From contig JABCPU010000139.1 of the NCBI GenBank assembly GCA_016800925.1, positions 93,279-157,278 on the forward strand: 64,000 nt of DNA, in the 5' to 3' direction. The DNA comes from Suillus spraguei (taxonomy: Eukaryota; Basidiomycota; Agaricomycetes; Boletales; Suillaceae). Each line of letters opens with the position of its first letter. The stretch's first letter is position 1. The notes below the pieces were generated by a model, which made no database searches, was not told where the DNA came from, and saw only the letters and a list, made by a program, of their open reading frames with translations. Below, one piece after another: positions 23,576 through 34,926 of this stretch. The translations under genes and the position numbers were made by a program.

Positions 23576-24894
23576 TGCCTAAACTTTCATGATACTTCCC
23601 TGACCTGCAACATGTTTCAATCGAAGAGATCCCTAATGAAGATGAAGAACCAGTACCTTCATTGATCCCAACAGAAGATGATGACCAATTCAACACTACG
23701 GAAGATGTCTGGGTTGCACCAGAAGTTTGCGAAATTTCCTCTTATGAACTTGGAGATGGAGATTTCCTAGTGGAATATGATATTAATGGAGAAAGTATGC
23801 AGATTGTCGAAGAAGTTTCCATGGACACACCCCTTTCATGTGACAGAACCTCCCGACTTGAACAACTTCCTAACTACTCCACCATTTCCCTTCTGCCTCT
23901 GAAATACAGTAACAAGGTCCAGGAATTTGCAATGGACGAAAAGGATAAGAAAAAGAAACCCTTTGAAGAATTGGTCCCATCCTACTTACATGACTTCACT
24001 AATATCTTTGCAAAAGATGGATTGAAAAAACTGCCACCTGAACGCCCTGGTATTGATCATTGAATCGATACCAAACCTGGTTTTATTCTTGGTACATCCA
24101 AGGTTTACCCACTATCGAAAAAAGAATGCGCCGCTGTCAACACATTTATTGATGAAAATGTTGCGAAAGGTTTCATCTCAGAATTGAAGTCACCCCAAGC
24201 TAGTGGCTTCATCTTCATGGGAAAGAAAAGTGGAGAGCTGCATCCCTGTCAAGATTATTGCTACATCAATGATTGGACAGTCAAGAATGCTTATCTGCTC
24301 CCACTTCCCATTTCCCTTGTCGCCTGCCTTCACAATGCTCGGTACTTTATGAAAATGGATATTCAGTCTGGTTATAACAATATACACATCCATCCTAATG
24401 ATCGCTGGAAAGCAGCATTTACCACAGAATTCAGCCTTGTTGAACCAAACATCATGTTCTTTGGCCTTTGCAATTACCTGGCAACCTTCCAAGTGTACAT
24501 GAATCACACCTTCCAATAAGAAATTAATGAAGGATGGATGGTAATCTATATGGACGATGTCCTGATTTTCTCTATGACAATGGCAGAACACTGTGAATGA
24601 ACTAGACTTGTCTTGATGAAGATACAAAAGGAACATTTGTTCCTGAAACTGGAGAAATGCACCTTCAACACAGAAGAAGTGGAATACCTCAGAATAATAA
24701 TTCACCCCAGACACATTGCTATGGACACTGCCAAAACCAAAGGAATCGCCAAATGGCCAATTCCGAAATCAGTAAAAGATGTTCAGTTGTTCCTCAGCTT
24801 CTGCAACTTCTACTGCATGTTCATTTCCCACTATTCTGATATTGCCTGACCCCTTATCAAATTAATGAAGAAAGATAAGACCTTTGATTGGTCA
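23576..24894 (+). pseudogene. Reverse transcriptase of element II
   Basis: The upstream spacer is homologous to element I (FEELVPSYLHDFTNIFAKDG). Then come the RT motifs KSPQASGFIF, MDIQSGYNNIHIHP, FFGLCNYLATFQ and YMDD (about 24550-24561). Stops occur at 24061, 24520 and 24598, and at 24847 just before the LTR1 insertion. Element III has Gln where the 24520 stop lies; the others fit Arg codons. Confidence 0.85.
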
Positions 24895-26346
24895 TGTTAC
24901 GACCATGCAAAACCGGAGGTTAGTAAGAAGTCCTGGTCTTACATGGGGTTGTACCGGAGGGTTGTAAAGTCAAAGGGGCTTGGCCTCAGCTCGTACGCTG
25001 TGCCCCTTACCCGAGTATGTGCCCTTAATTTCGGATGAAGTCCAAGGGAGAGTTCTGGTGAAGTCCGGATGGAGGGTCCGGATGAACTCTGAGGCAGGAT
25101 AGCTCGACAGAGCTCCGATGGACTTCCGGATGAGCGCGGGAATGCGCCGGAACTATTTCCGGAAGGTAGGGAGTAATGGTAACACTACTGGAACAAGCTC
25201 CAAGTAGAACGGATGAAGGATGGACCGCTGGACAAAGTCCAGGGCAGGATAGGAGCAGAGCTCCGGAGGGAAAGATGATCCATAGATATCAGAGGATAGG
25301 ATAGGATGGATCTGAAGGACTAGGGGTCCGAAGGTCCGGAGCTCGGAGGAGCGGAGGAGCGGAGGAGCGGAGGAGTGGAGGAGCGGAGGAGCGGAGGAGC
25401 GGAGGAGCGGAGGAGCGGAGGAGCGGAGGAGCGGAGGAGCGGAGGAGCGGAGGAGCGGAGGAGCGGAGGAGCGGAGGAGCGGAGGAGCGGAGGAGCGGAG
25501 GAGCGGAGGAGCGGAGGAGCGGAGGAGCGGAGGAGCAGATGATCGGATGAGCGTAGCTCTGTGGATCTTAGAGGAAGTGTTGGCTACTAGAGAGGAGTAG
25601 GTCTGGATATGGTGTAGAGATAGTATAGACTACTCCGGACAAGGTCCGGAATAGAAACAGACAGTATAAGACTACCAAAGGTAGAGTCGGAGGTGAAACA
25701 GATGATAGACAGAGATGGACAAAGTCCGAAAAGATTATAGGACATAGGATCAAAGCTCCGGCCTAGGGAGTAATCCCATAGGCCTGAGTTGAAAGCTTAC
25801 AAGGGCCGGAGCCCAAGTGCAAGAACGGAGACGGAGTTATATAGACATGATAACAGGATACAGAGTAATCAAAGGAATATGCAGAAGTAGGAACAATGAA
25901 TCAGACTAAGGTCTGCAGGAGTTGTACTACAAGTTTATATACTGTAGGAGCATGCCGGAGGGTAAGTACGGATAGTCCAAGGCTATGTCTGAAGCATATG
26001 GAAACACATTAGTAAGTACAGCGGGACATAAGGCTATGAACTCGGAGATGAAGCTTGTACGAAATACTTATCAAGATGGAGGCAGAGATCACCGAGAACC
26101 GGAAGCACAGAGATACCCAGAAGCCGGAGACACAGGTATATTCTAAAAGGGGTAATGCGCAGGTGCGCAGGAATAGTTCGGATATGAACACGGATCGGAT
26201 ATGGACACGGATGGATATGGATTGGAGTGGATGGGTGGATTGGATATGTGAACTGGATTGGATGGGTCGATCAGATATGTGTAGGTTGGGTGTCTGGATG
26301 TCCATGGATTGGATTTGATCTAGACCCGAATGTACGGTATATGACA
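24895..26346 (+). mobile_element. Solo LTR1 (1452 bp) in element II pol
   Basis: TGTTACGACCATGC...GGTATATGACA with target duplication GGTCA (24890-24894 and 26347-26351). Removing it rejoins TFDW in RT to the RNase H domain. It carries the expanded 8-bp array at about 25342-25535. Other family copies are at 31512-32612 (truncated) and 38135-40162 (split). Confidence 0.95.
25342..25535. repeat. (GCGGAGGA)n array inside LTR1, about 24 units
   Basis: Almost perfect 8-bp tandem repeat of purine-rich sequence, with one GTGGAGGA variant near 25374. The two other LTR1 copies have only a few irregular units at the corresponding place (about 31975-32030 and 38572-38605), so the array expanded in this copy. 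Confidence 0.95.
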
Positions 26347-26351
26347 GGTCA

Positions 26352-28298
26352 CTCGAATGTATGGACACCTTCGAAGAACTGAAGCAACACTTCATGTCTC
26401 AACCGGTACTCCATAACCCAGATCCTTCCCAGCAATTTGCTATTGCTACTGATGCTTCACTCGTAGCCACTGGCGGGGTTCTCTTACAGACTGATGAGAA
26501 TGGAGTTTATCACCCTTGTGCCTATCTCTTACAGTCCTTGAACCCTGCAGAATGAAATTACCAGATCTTTGATCGGGAGCTACTTGCTGTGATCTAGGCT
26601 TTGAATGAATGGTGTCACTATCTTGAAGGAAACCCACACCCCATCCTGGTATTCACCGACCACAAGAATATCTTGTACTTTAGGAGTGCACAGAAGCTTA
26701 CCTGTCGCCAAGCATGTTGGCAACTGATTTTGTCAAGTTATGACATCAAACTGCACCACATTGCGGGAACTAAATTAGATGTCCCTGATGCACTATCTTG
26801 GCAGCCAGATTATGATTCTGACAAAGAAGATAATGAAGATCAGACCCTGCTCCCTGATGCTCTCTTTGTTCGTCTCATTGACACCGACCTGAAGGATGTG
26901 TTATCATCCTCCGACCCCCTTGATGACCCTGTCTTCAAGACAGCTTCTGACACCCTTGATGGTGTGTGCCTCCCCCCTATGAAGTCGGCACTCTCTGATT
27001 GGAAAATTGAGGAGAGCATTCTCCACTTCAAGAATCATGCCTACATCCCTCCAGCCCACCATGCCGATATCCTGAAACACTATCATGATCATCATCATCC
27101 TACCATAGGGCATCCCGGTAGACTCAAAACTGAAGAACTCATAAAGCAAGAGGCCTGGTGGCCAGCTATGGGCTCTTATGTCTGGAAATACATACAGGGT
27201 TGCGCCCTTTGTCAGCAAATGAAAGCGGATACTCATCCTGTCTGACCTCTGCTTACCCCAATCCCTTCCTCTGAAACTCAGCCCTTCTCCCAGGTCTCTG
27301 TTGATTTAATCACTGACCTCCCTGTCTCTGGTAGCTTTGACAGTATCATGGTCATGGTAGACCATGGCCTTATGAAGGGGACAATTATTATCCCTTGTTT
27401 GAAAACCATCACCTCCAAACGCATTGCCAAACTATTTCTGAAGCATGTCTATTGCAGATTCAGACTTCATGACAAAGTCATCTCTGATCGCAGCCTGCAG
27501 TTCCTATCCCACTTCTCCAAGGCACTTGCCCAACTGCTTGACTACATCATCGCTCCGTCTACCATGTATCATCCCCAGACTGATGGTCAAACCGAACGAC
27601 TCAGCCAAGAATTAGAAATGTACTTGCACATCTATTGTTGCAACAATCCCAAAGATTAGGTAGAGCATCTACCAATTGCTGAATTCACGCATAACCACCA
27701 AAACCACAATGCAAGGAATGCATCACCATTCTATTTGGTGATGGGATATGAGCCATGTGCCATTCCCAATCTGATCCCCGACTCAACTGTCCCCACAGCA
27801 GAAGATTGAGTATGATCTCTGCAGAAGATAAGAGAGGAAGCAATCACTTGCCATAATATCACCATGCAGATGATGGCCAAATGATCCCGAGGAGAGAAGT
27901 ACACCCCATGGAAGATTGGAGATAAGGTTTGGTTATCAGCAGCTAATCTTAGACTTAAACTCCCATTGCAGAAGCTTGCACCAAAATGATATAAACCTTT
28001 CCCAATCACCGCAGTCTTATCTCCTATCACGTTCACACTCAAACTCCCTCCACAGTGGAAGATCCACCCCACCTTCCATGCTTCTTTCTTATTGTCCTAT
28101 AGCAAAAATGATATACATGGTCTGAACATCCTGGAACCACCACCTGATATCATAGCAGAAGAAGAAGAATACAAAATTAAAGCCATCCTTTCCCACAAAG
28201 GCACCGGTAACCGCCGAAAATACCTTGTAACATGGAAAGGATATTCTTCAGGAGATAATGAATGGCTCCCTAAAAAGAACCTGAAGAACTCCGCCTGA
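26352..28298 (+). pseudogene. RNase H, integrase and chromodomain of element II
   Basis: RNase H opens with MDTFEELKQHFMSQPVL and ATDASLVATGGVLL. The integrase has the finger H...GHPGRLK...CALCQQMK, the core VDLITDLP, SDRSLQF (usually SDRGPQF) and QTDGQTERLSQELE. The C-terminal part has EYKIKAILSHKGTG and KYLVTWKGYSSGDNEWLP (about 28170-28280), a chromodomain, which in chromoviruses steers integration to modified histones. Stops at 26553, 26596, 27243, 27657, 27807, 27813, 27882, 27987 and 28296 inactivate it. Confidence 0.9.
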
Positions 28299-28826
28299 AT
28301 CTTGAATGCTTATAAGAAGAGGAACTCACTCTCATTACCTTTCAGTCAATCAACTGCCCAAGAATCTGATCAACTAAAACCATTAAAACATGTCTTTCCC
28401 CACTGCTTACATCACACCTGTCACCATTGCTACCAATGACTCTGACTCCAATGCTGAGAACTATGGCACCCTTATCAGAGAGGTTGACAACACCTCCTAT
28501 GTTGAAGCCACCCTCTTGTGCGAGGGACATGCCCTAGAGATTGAAAGAATCCTCACAGAACGAAACACTTTCCCCACTATGCTCCTCATCAACATCATTT
28601 GTACTGCTGCACTTATAAAAACCATCATCAAGGATATCACAGATATTACACGTTGCCAACAAATCTTGCACCTACAGAAACACATTCATGCTTACAGGAT
28701 GCTTTTGCTTCCCCATTCTTTTATGGCTGACGTTGAAGAAGCTATCCACCTTGTGGCTGAACGACAAGCAAATGTTATTGCTAGACCCCCTTCTCCACAA
28801 TGAGATGCAATCCCAGTACCTCCACC

Positions 28827-29292
28827 TGTTATGAACTGGGGTGGCATCACCAGCAACAGTGAAAAGACACAGCTGGTCTGCTGGGAAGTTCTACTACGTT
28901 GAAAAGAGAACGAGGACGAGGAGTACACAGAGGGTTCTGAGTACGAGTTCAAGTCTAAGAGTGGTGACTCAAAGAAGATCAAGAATAATGACTAAGGCTA
29001 AGGAGTGCTTAGACTTAGAAACGATTCAGACGACTTAGGTTGGAGGCCTAAGTGAAGGAGATTTCAGGTAAAACCCAGTAAGATTAAAGTAAAGAATACA
29101 AGCATAATACAATGTGCTTAAATAAGCCAATATGTGCGCACGGACCAAGGCAGACGTGAGAAAGTAAGTACATATCCTAAAGAGGAAGGTAGTTATAGTA
29201 CAGACGAGTTGAATGCATGAATCAGTAAGTATATCACGTGACGTACAATGTAAATAAGGGAAAAACAGATAGGGGCACGTATGATTGTAACA
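28827..29292 (-). mobile_element. Inverted solo LTR3 (466 bp) in the third ORF
   Basis: TGTTATGAACTGG...GATTGTAACA, the reverse complement of the LTR3 family. Flanked by CCACC at 28822-28826 and 29293-29297. Excision on paper restores the frame through PVPPPPSYAAS. Confidence 0.95.
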
Positions 29293-29805
29293 CCACCTCC
29301 ATCCTATGCTGCAAGCAACCATTCTAGTGTTGCTACCCTTGTTGGCCTATCTGCTGCTGTGCAGGAGCTTAACAATACCACCAACGCTATCATCGAAACC
29401 ATCCAACAAACTGTTGTTGAAGCCAGAGAAGCAAGAGGGTCAGTTAAAGAAGCTATTGCCAACATACAGGAAGCAGCGTCCATTGAGGATGCCCCACACA
29501 CATCATCCCCTATTAGTAGACCATGCACACCACCTTGCATCATTGCCTCCTATGTACATTCTGCCTGGCTCCATGAATCTTGCACTGAAGACCAATGTGA
29601 GGCTGCTAAAAAGTTAGAAGTCCCCATCACCGAGCTAGTTGCACTTGGTCCTCATCTTAGGGATCTCAATATTTATCTCCCCATGTCAATCCCAGCATCA
29701 TTCGGACCAGTGGATTTTGTCCCACCAGTCCTCATTAAGGACTTCAGTATAACCTCTTCTTCTTCTCCTGACGAACTCATGGCAGCCGCTGAGCGCACAA
29801 CCACC

Positions 29806-30690
29806 TGTTACAAGAACACCTTCTTGCGCCCCTACTATCATTTTTCCTCCTATGCGTCACCATCTACTCTCGTCCCGACGAGGCCTCCATCCTCATCCTC
29901 TGCTACCTCATCTGGCTTGCCATCGTCACTCCTTACCTCGCCTACGCTTGCCTCTTCCATCGTCACTAAATGCACACTCTTCCAGTATGCCTCGCGCTCG
30001 TGCACACTCCTTGCACTCCTCATGCCTCCCACGCCTTGGACGCCTTTGTTGCGTTTGATGCCTTCCTCTGCGCTTCAACATGCACTACCCTCTGGTTCAC
30101 ACAAACAACTCTTTGGCTCAAGGACTACATCTGGTGTCATATTTCCTTTTATCTTTTCCTTTGCATTTACCTATGACTCATGCATCACCTCATTGGCTCG
30201 TACCCTTTATACCTTCGGCTCCACACTTATGACTCCCTTTCACACATGCGTGCATTCATTGGTTCATATGCCTCTGACTCATTTGTGAGCATTCATCTTC
30301 CTACTGGCTATCTGATTTCATACCTAATCTAGCAATACTTACATATTCGCGCTCTGCTTCAATCTTACGTATAAATACACACAGATAGCCTTTGTACTTC
30401 TCTAACTTGAATCTACTTGATCTTCGACCCTGAACTTCTTTCAATAAGCTTTTCATAAGCTTATTGTCTCTATTCGAACTTCATAGAAGCTTGTCACTTC
30501 TACATCTTTGATCATTGTCAAGAACCTCGTCTCTGTGACGTGGGTTGTGAGACAGCACATAGCGCCCACCTCCAACCAATGCAACTAGCACTTTGCGCTA
30601 GGAGGCCAATATGCACAGGCCGCCGCTCTTGATAGAGCACCTGTCGCAGACACCACTCAAGTTCCTTAGTGCCTGGATAGGTTGCTAACA
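29806..30690 (+). mobile_element. Solo LTR4 (885 bp) in the third ORF
   Basis: TGTTACAAGAACACC...GTTGCTAACA, close to the 5' LTR of element I along its whole length. Flanked by CCACC at 29801-29805 and 30691-30695. Removing it restores the frame. Confidence 0.95.
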
Positions 30691-31258
30691 CCACCCCTGA
30701 TCTCCCTGCCTCCACATATTCCCTCACACCTGCTCAACAAGCACAGCTTAGACATGATAACAGCTTTGCCTTAGGATGCATGACACATAGGAAAGGGAAG
30801 AAACGCGCCCGCTCCACTAGTCCTAAACCTATCATTTCACCATCACCACTTCACGCCTCAATATCTAACACTGATGAAAACATGAAATGTCATGTTTGTG
30901 GTATCCTAGGACATTGACAAAAGAATTGTCCCAAATACCAGTGTCAAGTCTGTCTTCACTATGCTCCAGCTCATTTATCCATCTATTGCCCTCAGCACGT
31001 TGGCAGCCCACTGTTTACTCTTACTTGGAAGGACAATGGGTTTTATGATGCACTCCATAGGTGGGAGCAGCATCTCATTAACAAGCAACGTAGAAAAGAA
31101 GGTTGCCAAGCACAAACACAAGCTGAGGAAGAAGCAGCTTATATGTTAGGTGGGAGTGCTGCTGATGAAGATGTCGCTAACTATGACAACTACAACCCCA
31201 TCTATGATGCCAATAGAGATGAGTAAAGTCGGTGACTTTATGCTTAACATGGAGGTAA

Positions 31259-31511
31259 TGTTACAATTGTATGTACTCTTATTCATTTTCCTTTCATTCT
31301 ATTCTTGTTCAGTCTAGCATACACGTACACTAAACCTTCTGCCTTATGACTCATATGTTTCAACATGTCTGTATTACACAATGCCTTCCTTATTAGGATA
31401 CACAGTTACTTCCCACAGTTACATGGTCTGTGCGCACATATGGCCCTATTTAAGCACAGTATATTACACTTGTATTCCCTACTTTAATCTTACTGGGTTT
31501 TACCTGGAAAC
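31259..31511 (+). repeat. 3' LTR of element II, left part only
   Basis: TGTTACAATTGTATG... through the TATTTAAGCACAGTA box to TTTTACCTGGAAAC, where an LTR1 copy begins. The rest of the LTR is not found beyond that, so the element end is lost. Confidence 0.85.
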
Positions 31512-32612
31512 TGTTACAACCATGCAAAACTGGGGGCTACTAAGAAGTCCTGGCTTTACATGGGGTTGTACTGGAGGGACGGAAAGTCAAAGGGGCTTGG
31601 CCTCAGCTTGTACGCTGTGCCCCTTACCTGAGTATGTGCCCTTAATTTCGAATGAAGTCCAAAGGGGAGTTATAGTGAAGTTCGGATGGAGTCTGGATGA
31701 ACTCTGTAGGACAGGATAGCTCGATAGAGCTCCGAAGGACTTCTGGATGAGTGCGGGAATATGCCGGAACTATTTCCAGATGGTAGGGAGTAATGACAAG
31801 ACTACTGGAACAAGTTCCAAGTAGAATGGATGAAGGATGGACTCCTGGACAAAGTCCAGGGCAGGATAGGAGCAGAGCTCCAGAGGGAAAGATGATCCAT
31901 AGATGTCGGAGGTTAGGGTAGGATAGATCCAGAGGACCAGAGGACCAGAGGACCAGAGGTCCGAAGGTCCAGAGCTCAAAGGAGCAGAAGAGCGGAGGAG
32001 CAGAAGAGCAGAAGAGCGGAGGGACGGATGATCGGACAAGCGTAGCTCTATGAATCTTAGGGAAGGTATTAAATTACTATAGAGGAGTAGGTCTGGATAT
32101 TATAGAAGGATGAGTATAGACTACTCCGGACAAGGTCCGGAATAGAAACAGACAGGATAAGACTACCAAAGGTAGAGTCGGAGGTGAAACAGATGAGTGA
32201 CAGGAAATGGACGCAGTCCGAAAAGGATATAGAACAAAGGATCAAGGCTCCGGCCTAGGGATTGATCCCATAGGTCTGAGTCAGAAGCTTACAAGGGCTG
32301 GAGCCCAAGTGCGAGAATGGAAACGGATTTATATAGACATGGTAACAAGATACAGAAGTCAAAGGAATATACAAAAGTAGGAAAGCAATAATCAGACTGA
32401 AGTCTGCAGGAGTTGTACTACAAGGTTATATACTGTAGGTAGCATGCCGGTAGGTAAGTAAGCATAGTCCGAAGGCTATGTCTGAAGCATGCAGAAACAC
32501 ATTAGTAAGTACAATGGAACATAAGGCTATGAACTCAGAGATAAGACTTGTATGAAATAACTTATCAAGACGGAGGCAGAGATAACCGAGAGCTAGGGAC
32601 ACAAATATACAT
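31512..32612 (+). mobile_element. LTR1 copy, 3' truncated
   Basis: Starts TGTTACAACCATGC and follows the 24895-26346 copy for about 1.1 kb, with small differences and a short irregular GGAGCAGAAGA region. It ends near 32612 where Plavaka sequence starts. Its 3' end and target duplication are missing. Confidence 0.85.
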
Positions 32613-32613
32613 A

Positions 32614-34837
32614 GGTCTATCATTCACAGTGCTGCAAGAGGCACTGGATGATCATATCCTGCTGCCTGTATTCTGGCAGGATGATATTAGAACAGAGTAT
32701 CATCCTTGTAGTGGCATCCCTATGAAAACTGATCGCTTTGCTGATTTTTGTTGGCATACTATGACTTGCTCACAAGTACCTGAAAATACTACTCCCTGGG
32801 AACTGTTTGCCTCACACATTGAATTCAACTTTGCTGAGTTGATTCTCGAAGCCAACCTTACAAAACTGCAGACAAATGAGCTTATCAGTCTCATCCGTCA
32901 CACTGCAATTGAAAGATTCTTAGTTACCAACTATGATGGAATTTGTAAGATGTGGGATGCAGCATCTCCTTGTCATGCAAACATAAGTCTCTGCTAAGTA
33001 TTGACTTGCTATACCTCACTGATGATTAATTTCCAAGTGCAGTTCAAATAGGAAGTGATTTTGGTCCCACATAGGGACAAGGAGCACAACTTTGATGTTT
33101 GGTATAGGCCGCTCTGGGACTGGGCCTATGACCTGTTGAAAGACCCTCGCCTTGGTCCACATTTCATATTTGATGCTCAGTGATTGTACAAGTATGATGG
33201 ACAAGACTTTGTGCATTTTTTGATGAGCCATGGATGGCCAATGCCTTCTGGGATGGTCAAGTATGTATGGGCTACTAAATTTGAATGTTCTAATGTGTGT
33301 TTTGTAGTCATCCTTACCAAAGGATGAAGGGAAACCATTCACTTTTATCATATATGCCAACAAGGCAAAACTATCTTCGTTTGGTTGTCAAAAAGCATAT
33401 CTGTCATATTCCATACATCTGATCTCAGATCCGATTGATCCTACTTCTGTCCAGTCCACAGATCCTATCTGGATCTCCCATCCAAAAGTTCCTACTTCTC
33501 ACACTCTAACTCCCTTGTAGACATCTGCGTCTACCTCCTTTCAGCAATCCTCCTGTCTCTGGTATTCCAGCTATGTATATTTCCCTCCTGCTTATTGATC
33601 TGTTACCTATGTCTCATTTCCAACTCGTGCTTATTGATCCACTGTGCATTGACTAATAGACTTCCGTTATACATTGTACATAGCCCTCGGTTCCAGACTC
33701 GTTGATTATCCGTGCTAGTTACTTACAGTATATAAACCACTTGTAAATCTCCGTAGGACCTTGTTCGAATATCATCTTAGATTCTGCTCATTCTGTTCCT
33801 CTGGACTTGAGTTACTTCCAGCTCTAGTCATCTTCCAAGACTTAGGATTGATTCCTATAGTCTATATCTCTGACTCTACCTTCGGGTAGTCTACCTCCAT
33901 TAGTTTCTAGTTAGGAACTCATTCCGAGACTAGCCTTATTCCTCGTTCCATCTCCACGTTCCAGATAACCTTCAGACATATCATATCCAATACCTTCAGA
34001 CATCTGGATCCATCACACAACCACTTCCGGACCTTTGGACATATATCTCTCCTCTGAAATAAAGGGCATTACTCGGGAAAGGTGCACAGTGTATGAACTA
34101 AGGCCAAAGCCCTTCAGATCTCTTACCCTTTGAGTACAGTCTTAACAATATCCCATCATTGCACGATGTGCAAATTTACCTGTTGGAATATGCAACAGTG
34201 AAGGTTTTGGTGGTGGTCACCTTGTAGGCTGGCTTCCGATTGTATGATGAATTATTCAATTTATCATTGGCTTCTATGCTTATGGCTGACTCTTGCAGGT
34301 TGAAGAAGAGAAACAATATTCTGGAACTCAGTCCTTCATCAATTTCAAGAATGTTGTCCGGCATGAATCATTCAAGTGCCTTCTCAAATCACTCACACCA
34401 CTCTTGAAAACCAGTTTTTGTGTCAAGTGTTGGGATGGTATTGAGCGTCTTTTTTATCCACTTATTCTTATTTTATCAGCTGACTATGAGGAGCAGTATG
34501 TGTGTTGCCTATATCATTCTGATTCACTAATGGCTATTCTACAGATGTGTTATGACCTTGATATGTGGAATGAAGTGCAAATTCTTTTGTCCCATCTGTC
34601 TCGTTCCTAGAGAGGAACTTGGTAATGTGCTTACATCATATCCATTGCAAACAAGCATGTCTATGCAAGCTACACTTAGAGAGACTCGAAGTTTCGCTCA
34701 ACAAGAAGACAAAGAAAAGGTATTAATGTCTTGAGGCCTCCAGGATGTAGATGTAAGTGTCCTGTTGTTGTATCTTTGTTCCCAACTCTAATTGTTTGTT
34801 TTAGAATGCATTTTTGTATGTCGCTCACATGAATGTC
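32614..34837 (+). pseudogene. Plavaka-type DNA transposase fragment
   Basis: Plus-strand coding with introns. Family-typical order: TEYHPCSGIP and WELFASHIEFNFAELILEA (32700-32860), VWYRPLWDWAYDLLKDPRLG (33095-33165), FGCQKAYPI|IARCANLPV (split by LTR2), GTQSFINF, CWDGIERLFYPLILILSADYE (34430-34490), CPICLVPREELG (34588-34625) and NAFLYVAHMNV at the right end. Plavaka elements are fungal cut-and-paste transposons of the CACTA-like group. Here the start is cut by LTR1, the middle is split by LTR2, a TGA and other lesions occur, and the right end is cut at 34837 by the 5' LTR of element III. No terminal repeats remain visible. Confidence 0.8.
33402..34147 (+). mobile_element. Solo LTR2 (746 bp) in Plavaka
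   Basis: TGTCATATTCC...GTCTTAACA with target duplication ATATC (33397-33401 and 34148-34152). The transposase codons read through when it is removed. Confidence 0.95.
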
Positions 34838-34926
34838 TGTTACAATTGTATGTGCCCCTATTCATTTTCCTATCACTTTGTACATCACATGATCTGTTTA
34901 CTTGTTTCTTAACCAGTTTAGCATAC

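Larger units (their letters stand above)
28390..31226 (+). pseudogene. Third ORF of element II, zinc-knuckle protein, split by two LTRs
   Basis: ATG at 28390, 91 bp after the end of the chromodomain frame; TAA at 31224-31226, 32 bp before the 3' LTR. Segments 28390-28826, 29298-29805 and 30696-31226 sum to 1476 nt (491 codons plus stop) and stay in one frame. Only two TGA codons interrupt it (28801 and 30915), each at a place where CGA is likely. The N-terminal half is helical with an AAVQELNNTTNAIIETIQQT segment that could coil. The C-terminal part has CHVCGILGH..QKNC (CCHC) followed by CQVCLHYAPAHLSIYC. Nucleic-acid binding is inferred from the knuckles. I do not recognise the family further. 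Confidence 0.7.
20541..31511 (+). mobile_element. Ty3/gypsy chromovirus element II, near complete, with four LTR insertions
   Basis: Order: 5' LTR3 (20541-20956), gag, protease, RT, RNase H, integrase, chromodomain (to 28298), a third ORF (28390-31226) and the beginning of a 3' LTR3 (31259-31511). Four solo LTRs are inserted: LTR2 at 22801, LTR1 at 24895, inverted LTR3 at 28827 and LTR4 at 29806, each with a 5-bp target duplication. All genes contain stops, so the element is not mobile by itself. The 3' LTR is cut by another LTR1 fragment at 31512. Confidence 0.9.

Noticed and set aside
24190..24714. 174-residue minus-strand open frame
   Set aside because: Antisense of the RT of element II including its YMDD region.
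25342..25535. Short regular repeat considered as CRISPR-like or telomeric
   Set aside because: No spacers, 8-bp purine unit, and it lies inside an LTR; fungal telomeres have a TTAGGG-type unit.
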